Assembly: GCA_964593865.1 (NCBI GenBank)
Contig: CAZQKE010000106.1
Location: 1-19,011, forward strand
Length of the DNA: 19,011 nt
Source: CAZQKE01 sp964593865
GTDB taxonomy: Bacteria > Chloroflexota > Anaerolineae > JAAYZQ01
Direction: 5' to 3'
Shown here: piece by piece, positions 1 to 6,918 of the stretch
Numbering within the stretch: position 1 is the first letter of the stretch
Layout of the letters: each line of letters opens with the position of its first letter
Translations under genes and position numbers: made by a program
Notes under the pieces: generated by a model
What the model was told of the DNA's origin: nothing
What the model saw: only the letters and a program-made list of their open reading frames with translations
Database searches by the model: none

Positions 1-8
1 AAGAAAAC

Positions 9-60
9 CTTCGCGTTCTTGGCGTCTTGGCGGTTCCAATTTGAACCGCAAAGGCGAAGA
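9..60. repeat. Intergenic inverted repeat of the 'CTTCGCGTTCTTGGCG' type
   Basis: A perfect 7-base inverted repeat, GCGGTTC (30-36) and GAACCGC (43-49), encloses a 6-base loop. Flanking text extends the symmetry imperfectly: CTTCGC near 10-15 mirrors GCGAAG at 54-59. The left arm is internally repetitive (TTGGCGTC then TTGGCGGTTC). Text like this recurs between genes in some Chloroflexota genomes, which is recall and not checked. It sits 40-80 bases upstream of the ABC ATPase gene, so it could be a dispersed repeat, the terminator of an upstream gene, or a leader hairpin. There is no T-run to favour a terminator. Confidence 0.55.
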
Positions 61-88
61 GAAGTTGGGAGTTTATTTCCGAGGAGGC

Positions 89-853
89 ATGAATCCTATC
101 CTGGAAGTGGACAACTTGACCGTAGGCTACAACGGCACGCCCGCCCTGGAAGGGCTGAGCTTCGCCGTTGACGCCGGGCAGCGGGTAGCCATCGTCGGAC
201 CGAACGGTGCGGGCAAAAGCACCCTCTTCAAAACGATGGTCGGCCTGCTCCATCCCCAAAAAGGGCAAGTGCGTGCCCAGGGCGAAATCGGCTATGTGAC
301 CCAACGCTCGGCGGTGGATTGGCGGTTTCCGGTCACGGTCCGCGATGTGGTGATGATGGGCCGCATTGCCAAAATGGGCTGGCTGCGCTGGCCCCGCGCC
401 CACGACCGGGAGATGGTAGCCCGTGCCCTGGAACAGGTGGGCATGAGCGATTATGCCGACCGGCAGATCGGCGAGCTTTCCGGCGGGCAGCAACAGCGGG
501 TGTTCATCGCCCGCGCGCTGGCCCAGGAAGCCGCCATCTTGCTCATGGACGAGCCGTTCAGCGGCGTAGACGCCCCTTCCCGCCAGGCCATCATGGACAT
601 CCTGGACCGGCTGCACGAGCAGGGGGTCACGGTCCTGGTCTCCACCCATGACCTCAACCTGGCCCTGAGCCATTTTGACCGCATGGCCTTGCTCAACCGG
701 ACGTTGATCGCCTACGGCCCGCCGCGGGAGGCGATCACACCCCAGACGCTGGTAGCGGCTTACGGCGGGCGGGCCTTGTGGCGCGGCGATGACTATGCCC
801 TGGTGCTGGGCGACATTGACTGCTGCGGCGAAGGAAGACACCACCATGACTGA
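89..853 (+). CDS. Metal (Zn/Mn/Fe-type) ABC transporter ATP-binding protein
   Basis: This 254-residue ATPase would power import of a divalent metal ion across the cytoplasmic membrane with the permease encoded next. All nucleotide-binding motifs are present: Walker A G37-PNGAGKS-T45, the Q-loop glutamine in 'GYVTQ', the signature LSGGQQQR from residue 130, Walker B ILLMDEP (150-156) and the switch histidine H187 in STHDL. The 'VTVRDVVMMGR' stretch and overall length fit the TroB/ZnuC/MntB group. ATG at 89 is preferred over an upstream TTG at 41 because homology begins about there. A GAGGAGG lies just upstream at 81-87, with unusually tight spacing. The 3' end overlaps the permease start by 8 bases. 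No solute-binding protein is in view; it may lie upstream. Metal specificity cannot be read from the ATPase. Confidence 0.9.
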   Translation: MNPILEVDNLTVGYNGTPALEGLSFAVDAGQRVAIVGPNGAGKSTLFKTMVGLLHPQKGQVRAQGEIGYVTQRSAVDWRFPVTVRDVVMMGRIAKMGWLRWPRAHDREMVARALEQVGMSDYADRQIGELSGGQQQRVFIARALAQEAAILLMDEPFSGVDAPSRQAIMDILDRLHEQGVTVLVSTHDLNLALSHFDRMALLNRTLIAYGPPREAITPQTLVAAYGGRALWRGDDYALVLGDIDCCGEGRHHHD

Positions 854-1694
854 CCTCTTGGAACTCCTGGGCCAACCGATGCGTTATCCCTTCATGGTGC
901 GGGGCCTGCTGGCTTCCCTCATGGTGGGGACGCTGTGCGCCGTGGTGGGGACCTATGTCGTGCTGCGGGGCATGGCCTTTTTCGGCGACGCGCTGGCCCA
1001 CGCCATCCTGCCCGGCATCGCCATCGCCTACCTGCTGGACATCAACCTGCTGTGGGGGGCGTTGGTCATGGGGCTGCTGACGGCGGTGGGCATCGGCTCC
1101 TTGAGCCGCCGGGGGCACGTCCGGGAGGATACGGCCATCGGCGTCATCTTTGCCGCCAGCTTCGCCTTGGGGGTGGCCTTGCTCTCAACGGTGCAGACCT
1201 ACAGCGTGGACCTGACCCACATCCTCTTTGGCAACGTCTTGGGCGTTTCAACCGCCGACCTGTGGCTCACCGCCGGGTTGGGGCTGGTGGTGTTGCTGAC
1301 GGTCATCCTGCTCTACAAGGAGCTGCTGGTCGTCTCCTTTGACCCGATCCTGGCCGCCACCTTGCGCCTTCCCCTGGATGCGCTGAACTATTCGCTGCTG
1401 GTGCTCATCGCCTTGACCGTCGTCGTCTCCTTGCAAACGGTGGGAGTGGCCCTGATGATGGCCATGCTGGTCACACCGGCGGCGACGGCCTATCTGCTGA
1501 CCCGCCGCCTGTGGCAGATGATGGTCGTTGGGGCGGTCATCGGCGCGGCGTCGTCGGTGGCGGGGTTGTATCTGTCATTTTATGTCAATGTCGCTTCCGG
1601 GGCGGCGGTGGTTTTGGTCTGCACCTTCTTTTTCGTGCTGGCTTTTCTCTTTGCCCCCCGGCGGGGCATCATCTGGTCCCGACGCAAGAGATGA
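846..1694 (+). CDS. Metal ABC transporter permease (ABC-3 family, TroC/ZnuB-like)
   Basis: A 282-residue polytopic membrane protein with about eight hydrophobic segments. It is the channel partner of the preceding ATPase for Zn, Mn or Fe uptake. Family features include the N-terminal 'MRYPFMVRGLLASLMVG' entry helix, 'GDALAHAILPGIAIAYLL' near residues 46-63 and the later 'QTVGVALMMAMLVTPAATAYLLT' segment, all typical of ABC-3 permeases. The start is ATG at 846, with GGAAG about 9 bases upstream and an 8-base overlap with the ATPase stop. A longer reading from 789 overlaps the ATPase too far and adds non-family residues. The stop codon overlaps the start of the exosortase gene, so translation of the two is probably coupled. 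Confidence 0.9.
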   Translation: MTDLLELLGQPMRYPFMVRGLLASLMVGTLCAVVGTYVVLRGMAFFGDALAHAILPGIAIAYLLDINLLWGALVMGLLTAVGIGSLSRRGHVREDTAIGVIFAASFALGVALLSTVQTYSVDLTHILFGNVLGVSTADLWLTAGLGLVVLLTVILLYKELLVVSFDPILAATLRLPLDALNYSLLVLIALTVVVSLQTVGVALMMAMLVTPAATAYLLTRRLWQMMVVGAVIGAASSVAGLYLSFYVNVASGAAVVLVCTFFFVLAFLFAPRRGIIWSRRKR

Positions 1695-2527
1695 GGATCT
1701 CAAGAACCGTCGTTGCGTACAGCGTCATCCTCCTGCTGCTCCTCATCCTTGCCTACCCGGCCCTGGGCTGGCTGGTCCGTTCCTGGCTGAGCAACCCCTA
1801 CTACAGCCACGGCTTTCTCGTGCCGGTGATCTCGGCGTTGCTGGCCTGGCGGCAGTGGCGGTTCCTGCGGGCAGAACCGCGCCGAGCGGAAAACCTCCTC
1901 GGTCTGATCGTCCTGCTCCTCAGCCTGGGTGTCGTCATCTGGGCCATGCGTTGGCAGGATTACGCCATTTCCCTGGTGGCCCTGGTGGGCCTTCTCGGCG
2001 GCATCTTTCTTTTTCTTGAAGGATGGCCCCGCCTGCGGCACTGGCTGTTTCCCCTTCTCTTTTTGCTGCTGATGATCCCCTTCCCCTTTGTGGATCAGCT
2101 CAGCCCCTGGCTGGCCTCCTTCACCGCCCGCTGGGCGACGGCTCTGGCCCGCTTGTTCGGTGTGGCGGCGGTCCAATCGGGCGGCGAGATCACACTGCCG
2201 GGGACCACGCTGGTTGTGGGTGCGCCGTGCAGCGGGCTGCGGTCGCTGGTGACGATGTTCACCGTCGGCGTGTTGTGGGTTTACCTGGTTGAGGGCCGTC
2301 CGGCGGCCAAGGCGGTCATGCTGGCGGCCATCGTGCCCCTGGCCGCCTTGAGCAACATCCTGCGCATCACCTTGTTGCTGATCATCGCCGTCGCTTTTGG
2401 CACGGAAGCAGCCCTGGGCTACTATCACGATTGGTCCAGTCCGCTCTTTTTCCTGACCGCCTTGGTCCTTTTGTTGCTTTTGGGGAAAGGGTTGAAATGC
2501 TGGCGCATACGCGACGATATTTTCTAG
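1691..2527 (+). CDS. Exosortase (exosortase/archaeosortase family membrane transpeptidase)
   Basis: A 278-residue, strongly hydrophobic protein with about eight membrane segments. Exosortases cut the C-terminal PEP-CTERM tail of exported proteins at the outer face of the cytoplasmic membrane. The three family signature residues are visible: cysteine C180 in 'GAPCSGLRSL', arginine R225 in 'LSNILRITLL' and histidine H246 in 'YYHDWSS'. The start is ATG at 1691, forming an ATGA overlap with the permease stop (1691-1694). The ribosome site is poor, so expression probably depends on coupling. It is followed, with overlap, by an EpsI-like gene, the usual exosortase companion, and faces a gene for a PEP-CTERM protein. 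The exact exosortase subtype is not assigned. Confidence 0.9.
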   Translation: MRISRTVVAYSVILLLLLILAYPALGWLVRSWLSNPYYSHGFLVPVISALLAWRQWRFLRAEPRRAENLLGLIVLLLSLGVVIWAMRWQDYAISLVALVGLLGGIFLFLEGWPRLRHWLFPLLFLLLMIPFPFVDQLSPWLASFTARWATALARLFGVAAVQSGGEITLPGTTLVVGAPCSGLRSLVTMFTVGVLWVYLVEGRPAAKAVMLAAIVPLAALSNILRITLLLIIAVAFGTEAALGYYHDWSSPLFFLTALVLLLLLGKGLKCWRIRDDIF

Positions 2528-3243
2528 TCATCGGGTTGCTTGTCGTGGGGATCGGCTTGGCCGGGCTGCCGACTCGGCACGCCCCGGCTCCGCCTCCGCC
2601 CCCGACGGAGGGCGCGACGGCGGAGGCAACCTTTACCTATTTTGTGGACATAGAGGGTTGGTATCGCATCACGCCTTACGAAACCGTCGTGCTCAGCCCC
2701 TATGACCTGGGGGCCGATTCGACACAGGCGATGGCTGCAGCCCTGCCCGCCACCCTGGGCGCATGGCAGCAGGTCGGCCCCGATGGCTACATCGGCGACG
2801 ACCCGGCGGTCGTCTACTACCTGGGGCAGCCCACCGTGGCCCTGCAACGCACCTATCAGGCTCCCGATGGGCAAACGGTCACGTTGGCCCTTATCGGCAA
2901 CAAGGGAGAGGAAAGTTTCCTGCTCTTTAGCCACACGCCGGAAACCTGCTATCCGGGGCGGCTATGGCAGGTGGTCGAGCACCGCCGCGAATCGGCCCTG
3001 CTGGATGAGCGGCCCATGTACGCCCAATATCTCCTTACGGAACAGGCGCAAACGGGGGAGCGGCTGCTGACCCTTTATTGGTACTTGTGGGATAGCCCCC
3101 AACGCGATTCGCGGGAGGGGGTGCTTTCAATGCGCGTCAACCTATTTTTGCAGCCGGGGCAGAGCGAGGAGGAAGCGTTAGCCCGCGCCTGGGATTTCGT
3201 CCGCGTCCTGTTCCCCCACACTCTGCCCTGGGAGCGGTTCTGA
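2497..3243 (+). CDS. EpsI-like exosortase-associated protein (DUF3485)
   Basis: A 248-residue protein with an N-terminal membrane anchor or signal ('YFLVIGLLVVGIGLAGLP', about residues 8-25), a short proline-rich stretch, then an extracytoplasmic domain. The motif 'SHTPETCYPGRLWQV' is the hallmark of the EpsI/DUF3485 family (H-x-P-E-x-C-Y-P followed by a tryptophan). The family accompanies or is fused to exosortases in exopolysaccharide-associated loci, and its biochemical role is unsettled. The start is ATG at 2497, with a GGGGAAAGGG run just upstream, overlapping the exosortase by 31 bases. The stop at 3241-3243 is directly next to the stop of the opposing PEP-CTERM gene. Confidence 0.82.
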   Translation: MLAHTRRYFLVIGLLVVGIGLAGLPTRHAPAPPPPPTEGATAEATFTYFVDIEGWYRITPYETVVLSPYDLGADSTQAMAAALPATLGAWQQVGPDGYIGDDPAVVYYLGQPTVALQRTYQAPDGQTVTLALIGNKGEESFLLFSHTPETCYPGRLWQVVEHRRESALLDERPMYAQYLLTEQAQTGERLLTLYWYLWDSPQRDSREGVLSMRVNLFLQPGQSEEEALARAWDFVRVLFPHTLPWERF

Positions 3244-4458
3244 TCAGCGGCGGCGGGCACGCCATTGCATGGTGGCATACCCGGCCAGCCCCCCCAAGCC
3301 GGTCAGCGTCAGGAGCCAGGTGGCCGGTTCGGGCACGACGGGTACGGACCCCTCCGGGATGGGGGTGGGAGTGGGTGTGGGTGTCGGTTGCTGGACAGGA
3401 CACTCACTCACCGAGCGGTTCCGCAACCCTTCGGCGGATGAGATCTCGCTGACGATGATGACGGAGGAGATGGACGTGCCCAAGCGCAAGGTGAATTCCA
3501 GCTGATCGCCGTCGCCCGGCCCCACTTCGCCCAGGTCCCAGGTGATGACACCCCCCGCTTCGACGCCTCCACCGCCGGCACTGACAAAGGTCGTGCCGTC
3601 CGGAACTTGAACCGTGAGCGTGACATCGGTTACCCCTTGCTCGGCATCGGGAGGAATGGCATAGGCTACGGGGAAGGTGGCTTCCTCACCGGCCACAAGG
3701 GGCGCATCGGGGCAGCTGGTGGAAAGGTCCAGGGCGGTCACGAGGGTAGCCACGATCTGATCGTCGGATACCCGGTCGTTGTTATCGCCCACCTGGGCCG
3801 AAAGCCACAGCTGGGGGCAATAGGAGCCGTCGGGGAAGAGGGTCGTTCGGTCAAAGGCGAATTCAATGACGCCGGGGATGGTGGTGCTGTAGACGCCCTG
3901 CCCGATCACGCCGTCCGTGGTGGATGCGATCACCCCCGGCAAGATCGCCGTTCCCGGCCCCAAGCTGGCCGTTTGCCCTGCGGCTCCATCCGCACACTGG
4001 AAGCCGAGTTTATACGCTTCCGAGGTTCCCAGACCGTCGCCGTCCACAAAGGGGGCGACGACCAACGGCCCGTCGTCTGCGCCGTGGGTTCCTACGCCCA
4101 GGGAGGAGGCCGTCCCCACGGTGCTATCCGAATCGCCGGCCCGCCCATCCACATCCAGCCGGAAGTACCAGCGGTCGTCACCGGCCTGGTAGTGCGCCCA
4201 GAGGGCCGTTGCATCGTAGCCACTGCGGGCGTAGGTGGGGGATTCGTGGGGGTGGACGCCGGTATCGGTCAAAAAGACATCCAGCGGATCGGTTGCTACC
4301 TGCCAGGTCGGATCCCACTCGCCGTTGCTTGCCACGCCGTCCAGGGTGATCGGCCCCTGGGCGGAGGCACCCCCCGGCGATAGGACCCATGCTCCCAGCA
4401 AGGCGATTAGAACCAAACTCTTGGGCCACCATCGCTTTACTTTTCGGACCGAAGGCAT
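3244..4458 (-). CDS. Secreted PEP-CTERM sorting-domain protein
   Basis: A 404-residue exported protein. A signal peptide (basic 'KVKRWWPK', hydrophobic core, likely cleavage after ASA at about residue 33) leads into a beta-rich N-terminal domain (about 35-240) that starts 'ITLDGVASNGEWD', as in many CBM9- or DOMON-like surface domains. Next comes a DUF11-like domain (about 247-345; 'DVTLTVQVPDGTTFVSAG'), a Pro-Thr linker (about 358-366) and a 30-residue tail with VPEP at 375-378, a hydrophobic helix and the basic end RARRR. That tail is the PEP-CTERM signal read by exosortases. The start is ATG at 4458 (complement), with AAAGGAG about 7 bases upstream. It is the likely substrate of the exosortase on the opposite strand. 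The carbohydrate-binding role is a guess; the sorting tail is clear. Confidence 0.87.
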   Translation of the reverse strand: MPSVRKVKRWWPKSLVLIALLGAWVLSPGGASAQGPITLDGVASNGEWDPTWQVATDPLDVFLTDTGVHPHESPTYARSGYDATALWAHYQAGDDRWYFRLDVDGRAGDSDSTVGTASSLGVGTHGADDGPLVVAPFVDGDGLGTSEAYKLGFQCADGAAGQTASLGPGTAILPGVIASTTDGVIGQGVYSTTIPGVIEFAFDRTTLFPDGSYCPQLWLSAQVGDNNDRVSDDQIVATLVTALDLSTSCPDAPLVAGEEATFPVAYAIPPDAEQGVTDVTLTVQVPDGTTFVSAGGGGVEAGGVITWDLGEVGPGDGDQLEFTLRLGTSISSVIIVSEISSAEGLRNRSVSECPVQQPTPTPTPTPIPEGSVPVVPEPATWLLTLTGLGGLAGYATMQWRARRR

Positions 4459-4504
4459 AATCAACTCCTTTCCCTCTTGCAGTCCTGCCCAATTCCGCAG
4501 GGGT

Positions 4505-4533
4505 AGTATAACACAGAAGCGGTTTTCTTTCAA
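4505..4533 (-). promoter_or_regulatory. Sigma-70-type promoter for the PEP-CTERM gene
   Basis: On the minus strand, TTGAAA (4533-4528) and TATACT (4510-4505) are separated by exactly 17 bases. The start of transcription would fall near 4498, giving a leader of about 40 bases before the ATG at 4458. The match is read directly from the sequence. Confidence 0.7.
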
Positions 4534-4703
4534 CCGGGGTTTCAAAGCGTAGCAGGGCAAAGTCGTTCACGAATTGGGTGCGAATGCGCGAACACGGCCG
4601 ACCCGGTGGAAGCGTCCGCCTGCGCGGACGCCCGGCCCCAGGCCCGAAAGGAGCGACTTGTCGCCTCCTGCCCGGACTTGCAAAGCATAGGCGGACCGCC
4701 GAG
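4534..4703. other. Intergenic stretch with two GC-rich hairpins
   Basis: The 341-base gap between the PEP-CTERM gene and the aminotransferase gene holds two divergent promoters and, between them, two inverted repeats. One is perfect: GCGTCCGC (4612-4619), 4-base loop, GCGGACGC (4624-4631). The second is GGAGCGAC (4650-4657), TT, GTCGCCTCC (4660-4668), with one bulged base. Neither is followed by a T-run. They lie upstream of both predicted transcription starts, so they are unlikely to be leader structures of either gene. I see no convincing gene here; ORFs reading through are extensions of the flanking genes. Confidence 0.5.
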
Positions 4704-4732
4704 TTGCCCCTTTTAGGGAAAGTTGGTACAAT
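4704..4732 (+). promoter_or_regulatory. Sigma-70-type promoter for the aminotransferase/serA genes
   Basis: TTGCCC (4704-4709) and TACAAT (4727-4732) are separated by 17 bases. Transcription would begin near 4739, about 60 bases before the GTG start of the aminotransferase. The -10 box matches the consensus at five of six positions and the -35 box at four. Confidence 0.65.
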
Positions 4733-4799
4733 GCCCTTGCTGGGCGGAGGGGTGGCCCCATGTCTCATCTGCCCAAGCATGAACACAAGGAGGTGTGCC

Positions 4800-5867
4800 G
4801 TGTATAAGAAGCTGTTTATTCCCGGTCCGACCCATGTCCGCGATGAGATTTTGCAGGCCCAGGCCGCGCCGATGATCGGCCACCGGGCCAAAGAGTATTC
4901 GGATTTGCAGGCAGAGGTCACACCCAAGCTCCAAAAGCTGCTTTACACCCAACAAAGAGTTTACCTGTACACCTCATCGTCCAGCGGCGTGATGGAAGGC
5001 GCGGTGCGCCAGGCTTCGCGCAAGCGGGTGTTGAACACCGTCTGCGGGGCATTTTCCAAACGCTGGCATCAAATGACCGTTGCCAACGGCATCCCCTGCG
5101 ACAAACTGGAAGTGCCCATGGGCCAGGCCATCACGCCGGAGTTGGTGGACGAAGCCCTTTCCCAGGGGGATTATGATGCCATCACCATCTGCCACAATGA
5201 AACTTCCACCGGCATCATGAACCCGGTCAAAGAGATCGCCGCTTTGATCCGCGAAAAATACCCCGATGTGCTGATCTTGGTAGATGCCGTCAGCAGCATG
5301 GCCGGAGTCAAGATAGAGTTTGACGCTTGGGGGCTGGATGTTTGCTTGGCAGGTGTGCAAAAGTGCTTCGCCGTGCCGCCGGGCCTGACGGTAGCCGCCG
5401 TGAGTGACCGAGCACGGGAACGGGCGTTGGAAGTGCCCAACCCCGGTCACTATTTCGCCTACGCCCAGATGGACAAAAAGTATGACAAGCACCAGACCCC
5501 GGCAACCCCGGCCATTAGCCTGATCCAGGCCCTCAACAAGCAAATGGATGCCATCCTGGCCGAAGGGCTGGAGAACCGCTTTGCCCGTCATATAGAAATG
5601 GCCGAGATCGTCCGCGATTGGGCACGCAAGTATTTCGCCCTCTACGGCGACGAGCGGTATCTATCCAACACCGTGACCAATATCGCCAACACGCGGGGCA
5701 TCAGCGTTGCCGCCCTCAACGAGGAGCTGGGCAAGCGAGGCGCCATGATCTCCAACGGTTACGGCGAATTGAAGGAAAAGTGCTTCCGCATCGGCCACAT
5801 GGGCGATCACCAGGTAGAAGACATCCGCTGGCTGCTGGGTGAGATTGAGGACATCCTGGATTTGTAA
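4800..5867 (+). CDS. Class V PLP-dependent aminotransferase (serine/phosphoserine-glyoxylate type)
   Basis: A 355-residue cytoplasmic aminotransferase of fold type I, class V. The N-terminal 'FIPGPTHVRDEILQ' is characteristic of the alanine/serine-glyoxylate group. 'TSSSSGVMEGAVRQ' forms the cofactor phosphate pocket, 'LVDAVSSMAGVKIEFD' holds the aspartate that contacts the pyridine ring, and K188 in 'GVQKCF' should be the Schiff-base lysine. The start is GTG at 4800, with AAGGAGGTG at 4787-4795. The in-frame extension upstream to 4578 crosses the promoter and is rejected. It lies 13 bases before serA, so the likely job is transamination of 3-phosphohydroxypyruvate to phosphoserine, as proposed for serA-linked class V enzymes. 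A serine- or alanine-glyoxylate activity is the alternative, which sequence alone cannot exclude. Confidence 0.88.
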   Translation: MYKKLFIPGPTHVRDEILQAQAAPMIGHRAKEYSDLQAEVTPKLQKLLYTQQRVYLYTSSSSGVMEGAVRQASRKRVLNTVCGAFSKRWHQMTVANGIPCDKLEVPMGQAITPELVDEALSQGDYDAITICHNETSTGIMNPVKEIAALIREKYPDVLILVDAVSSMAGVKIEFDAWGLDVCLAGVQKCFAVPPGLTVAAVSDRARERALEVPNPGHYFAYAQMDKKYDKHQTPATPAISLIQALNKQMDAILAEGLENRFARHIEMAEIVRDWARKYFALYGDERYLSNTVTNIANTRGISVAALNEELGKRGAMISNGYGELKEKCFRIGHMGDHQVEDIRWLLGEIEDILDL

Positions 5868-5880
5868 GGAGAGGGAGAAG

Positions 5881-6810
5881 ATGAAGGTCCTGATTTGCGA
5901 TCCCGTCGCTCCGGAAACCATAGAGGCACTGGTCAAGGCCGGAATCGAGGTGGACAACCGACCCGACATCGGTGCGGAGGAGCTGCTGCAGGTCATCGGC
6001 GAGTACGACGGCATGGTCGTCCGCAGCCGTACCAAGGTCACGGCAGAGGTGATAGATGCGGCGACCAATCTCAAGATCATCGTGCGCGGTGGTGTCGGTT
6101 TGGATAACATTGACGTCAAATACGCCCGTGACAAGGGGATAGAGGTGCGCAACACCCCCAAAGCCAGCTCCAACTCGGTAGCGGAGTTGGCCCTGGGCTA
6201 CATGCTGGCCCTGGCCCGGCACATCCCCCAAGCGACAATGAGCATGATCGCCGGGGAGTGGAAAAAGAAGAAGCTCAAAGGGACCGAAATTGCGGGAAAA
6301 ACGCTGGGCCTCATCGGGTTCGGCAACATCGGCGGGCTGCTGGGCCGCAAGGCGGCTGCGTTGGGGATGGAGGTCATCTTTTACGATGTCATCACCCCCG
6401 CCGATCCAGGCCCGGCTACGCAGGTCGGCCTGGATGAGCTCCTGGCCCGCAGCGACTTTATCTCCTTGCACGTCCCCTTGCTGCCGACGACAAAGAACAT
6501 GATCAACGCCGAGGCATTCGCCAAGATGAAAAAAGGCGTTTACCTGATCAACTGTGCCCGCGGCGGTGTGGTAGACGAGGATGCCTTGTACGACGCCCTC
6601 AAGAGCGGCAAGGTGGCCGGTGCGGCTTTGGATGTGTACGCCGATGAAAAGGTCAATCCCGGCAACGCGAAGCTCTTTAGCCTGAAAGATGAGAACGGCT
6701 TCAATTTGGTCATCGGCTCGCCCCACATCGGCGCATCTACCGTGGAAGGCCAGGCCCGCATCGGCCAAGAGGTCGCAGCGATCCTGATTGAGAAGCTGGG
6801 GAACGGCTAA
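5881..6810 (+). CDS. serA: D-3-phosphoglycerate dehydrogenase, short form
   Basis: A 309-residue NAD-dependent D-2-hydroxyacid dehydrogenase that would oxidise 3-phosphoglycerate to 3-phosphohydroxypyruvate, the first step of serine synthesis. The Rossmann motif GFGNIGG begins 'TLGLIGFGNIGGLLG' near residue 141. The catalytic triad positions are R227 in 'NCARGGVVDEDAL', E256 in 'LDVYADEK' and H282 in 'GSPHIGAST'. The protein ends about 27 residues after the histidine, so it lacks the ACT-type regulatory domain of longer SerA forms; serine feedback through ACT is therefore not expected. The start is ATG at 5881, with AGGAGAGGG just upstream. It follows the aminotransferase by 13 bases and is almost certainly in the same operon. 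Confidence 0.92.
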   Translation: MKVLICDPVAPETIEALVKAGIEVDNRPDIGAEELLQVIGEYDGMVVRSRTKVTAEVIDAATNLKIIVRGGVGLDNIDVKYARDKGIEVRNTPKASSNSVAELALGYMLALARHIPQATMSMIAGEWKKKKLKGTEIAGKTLGLIGFGNIGGLLGRKAAALGMEVIFYDVITPADPGPATQVGLDELLARSDFISLHVPLLPTTKNMINAEAFAKMKKGVYLINCARGGVVDEDALYDALKSGKVAGAALDVYADEKVNPGNAKLFSLKDENGFNLVIGSPHIGASTVEGQARIGQEVAAILIEKLGNG

Positions 6811-6829
6811 AACCGGCAAACCGATCTAA

Positions 6830-6892
6830 CCCTGCTCCCACCGGACCACGGTCCCCGCCCCGTTGCCGGGCCGTGGTCCGTTCCGAGCAGGG
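6830..6892 (+). other. Layered GC-rich hairpin between serA and the DUF1015 gene
   Basis: Three nested perfect inverted repeats form one structure. The outer arms are CCCTGCTC (6830-6837) with GAGCAGGG (6885-6892). The middle arms are CGGACCACGG (6842-6851) with CCGTGGTCCG (6871-6880). The inner arms are CCCG (6859-6862) with CGGG (6867-6870) around a TTGC tetraloop. No T-run follows, so a standard intrinsic terminator is not supported. The element starts about 20 bases after the serA stop and ends 26 bases before the next start codon. It could be a processing or stability element or an attenuator. Confidence 0.7.
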
Positions 6893-6918
6893 AATTCAGA
6901 TGAGCAGGGAGGAAAACC

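Noticed and set aside
3361..3393. GTGGGT-rich short tandem repeat as a possible CRISPR-like or phase-variable repeat
   Set aside because: It simply encodes the Pro-Thr linker before the PEP-CTERM tail. Units are short and imperfect, and no other repeat copies surround it.
3607..4383. 258-residue plus-strand ORF opposite the PEP-CTERM gene
   Set aside because: Low-complexity glycine-rich translation with no recognisable family. The minus-strand frame has a signal peptide, domains and a sorting tail.
5716..6819. 367-residue minus-strand ORF across serA
   Set aside because: It is a long antisense shadow of GC-rich coding sequence; the plus strand encodes a complete SerA with catalytic triad.
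6830..6892. Intrinsic terminator after serA
   Set aside because: The stem is strong, but neither strand has the following T-run, so it is kept as an unclassified structure.
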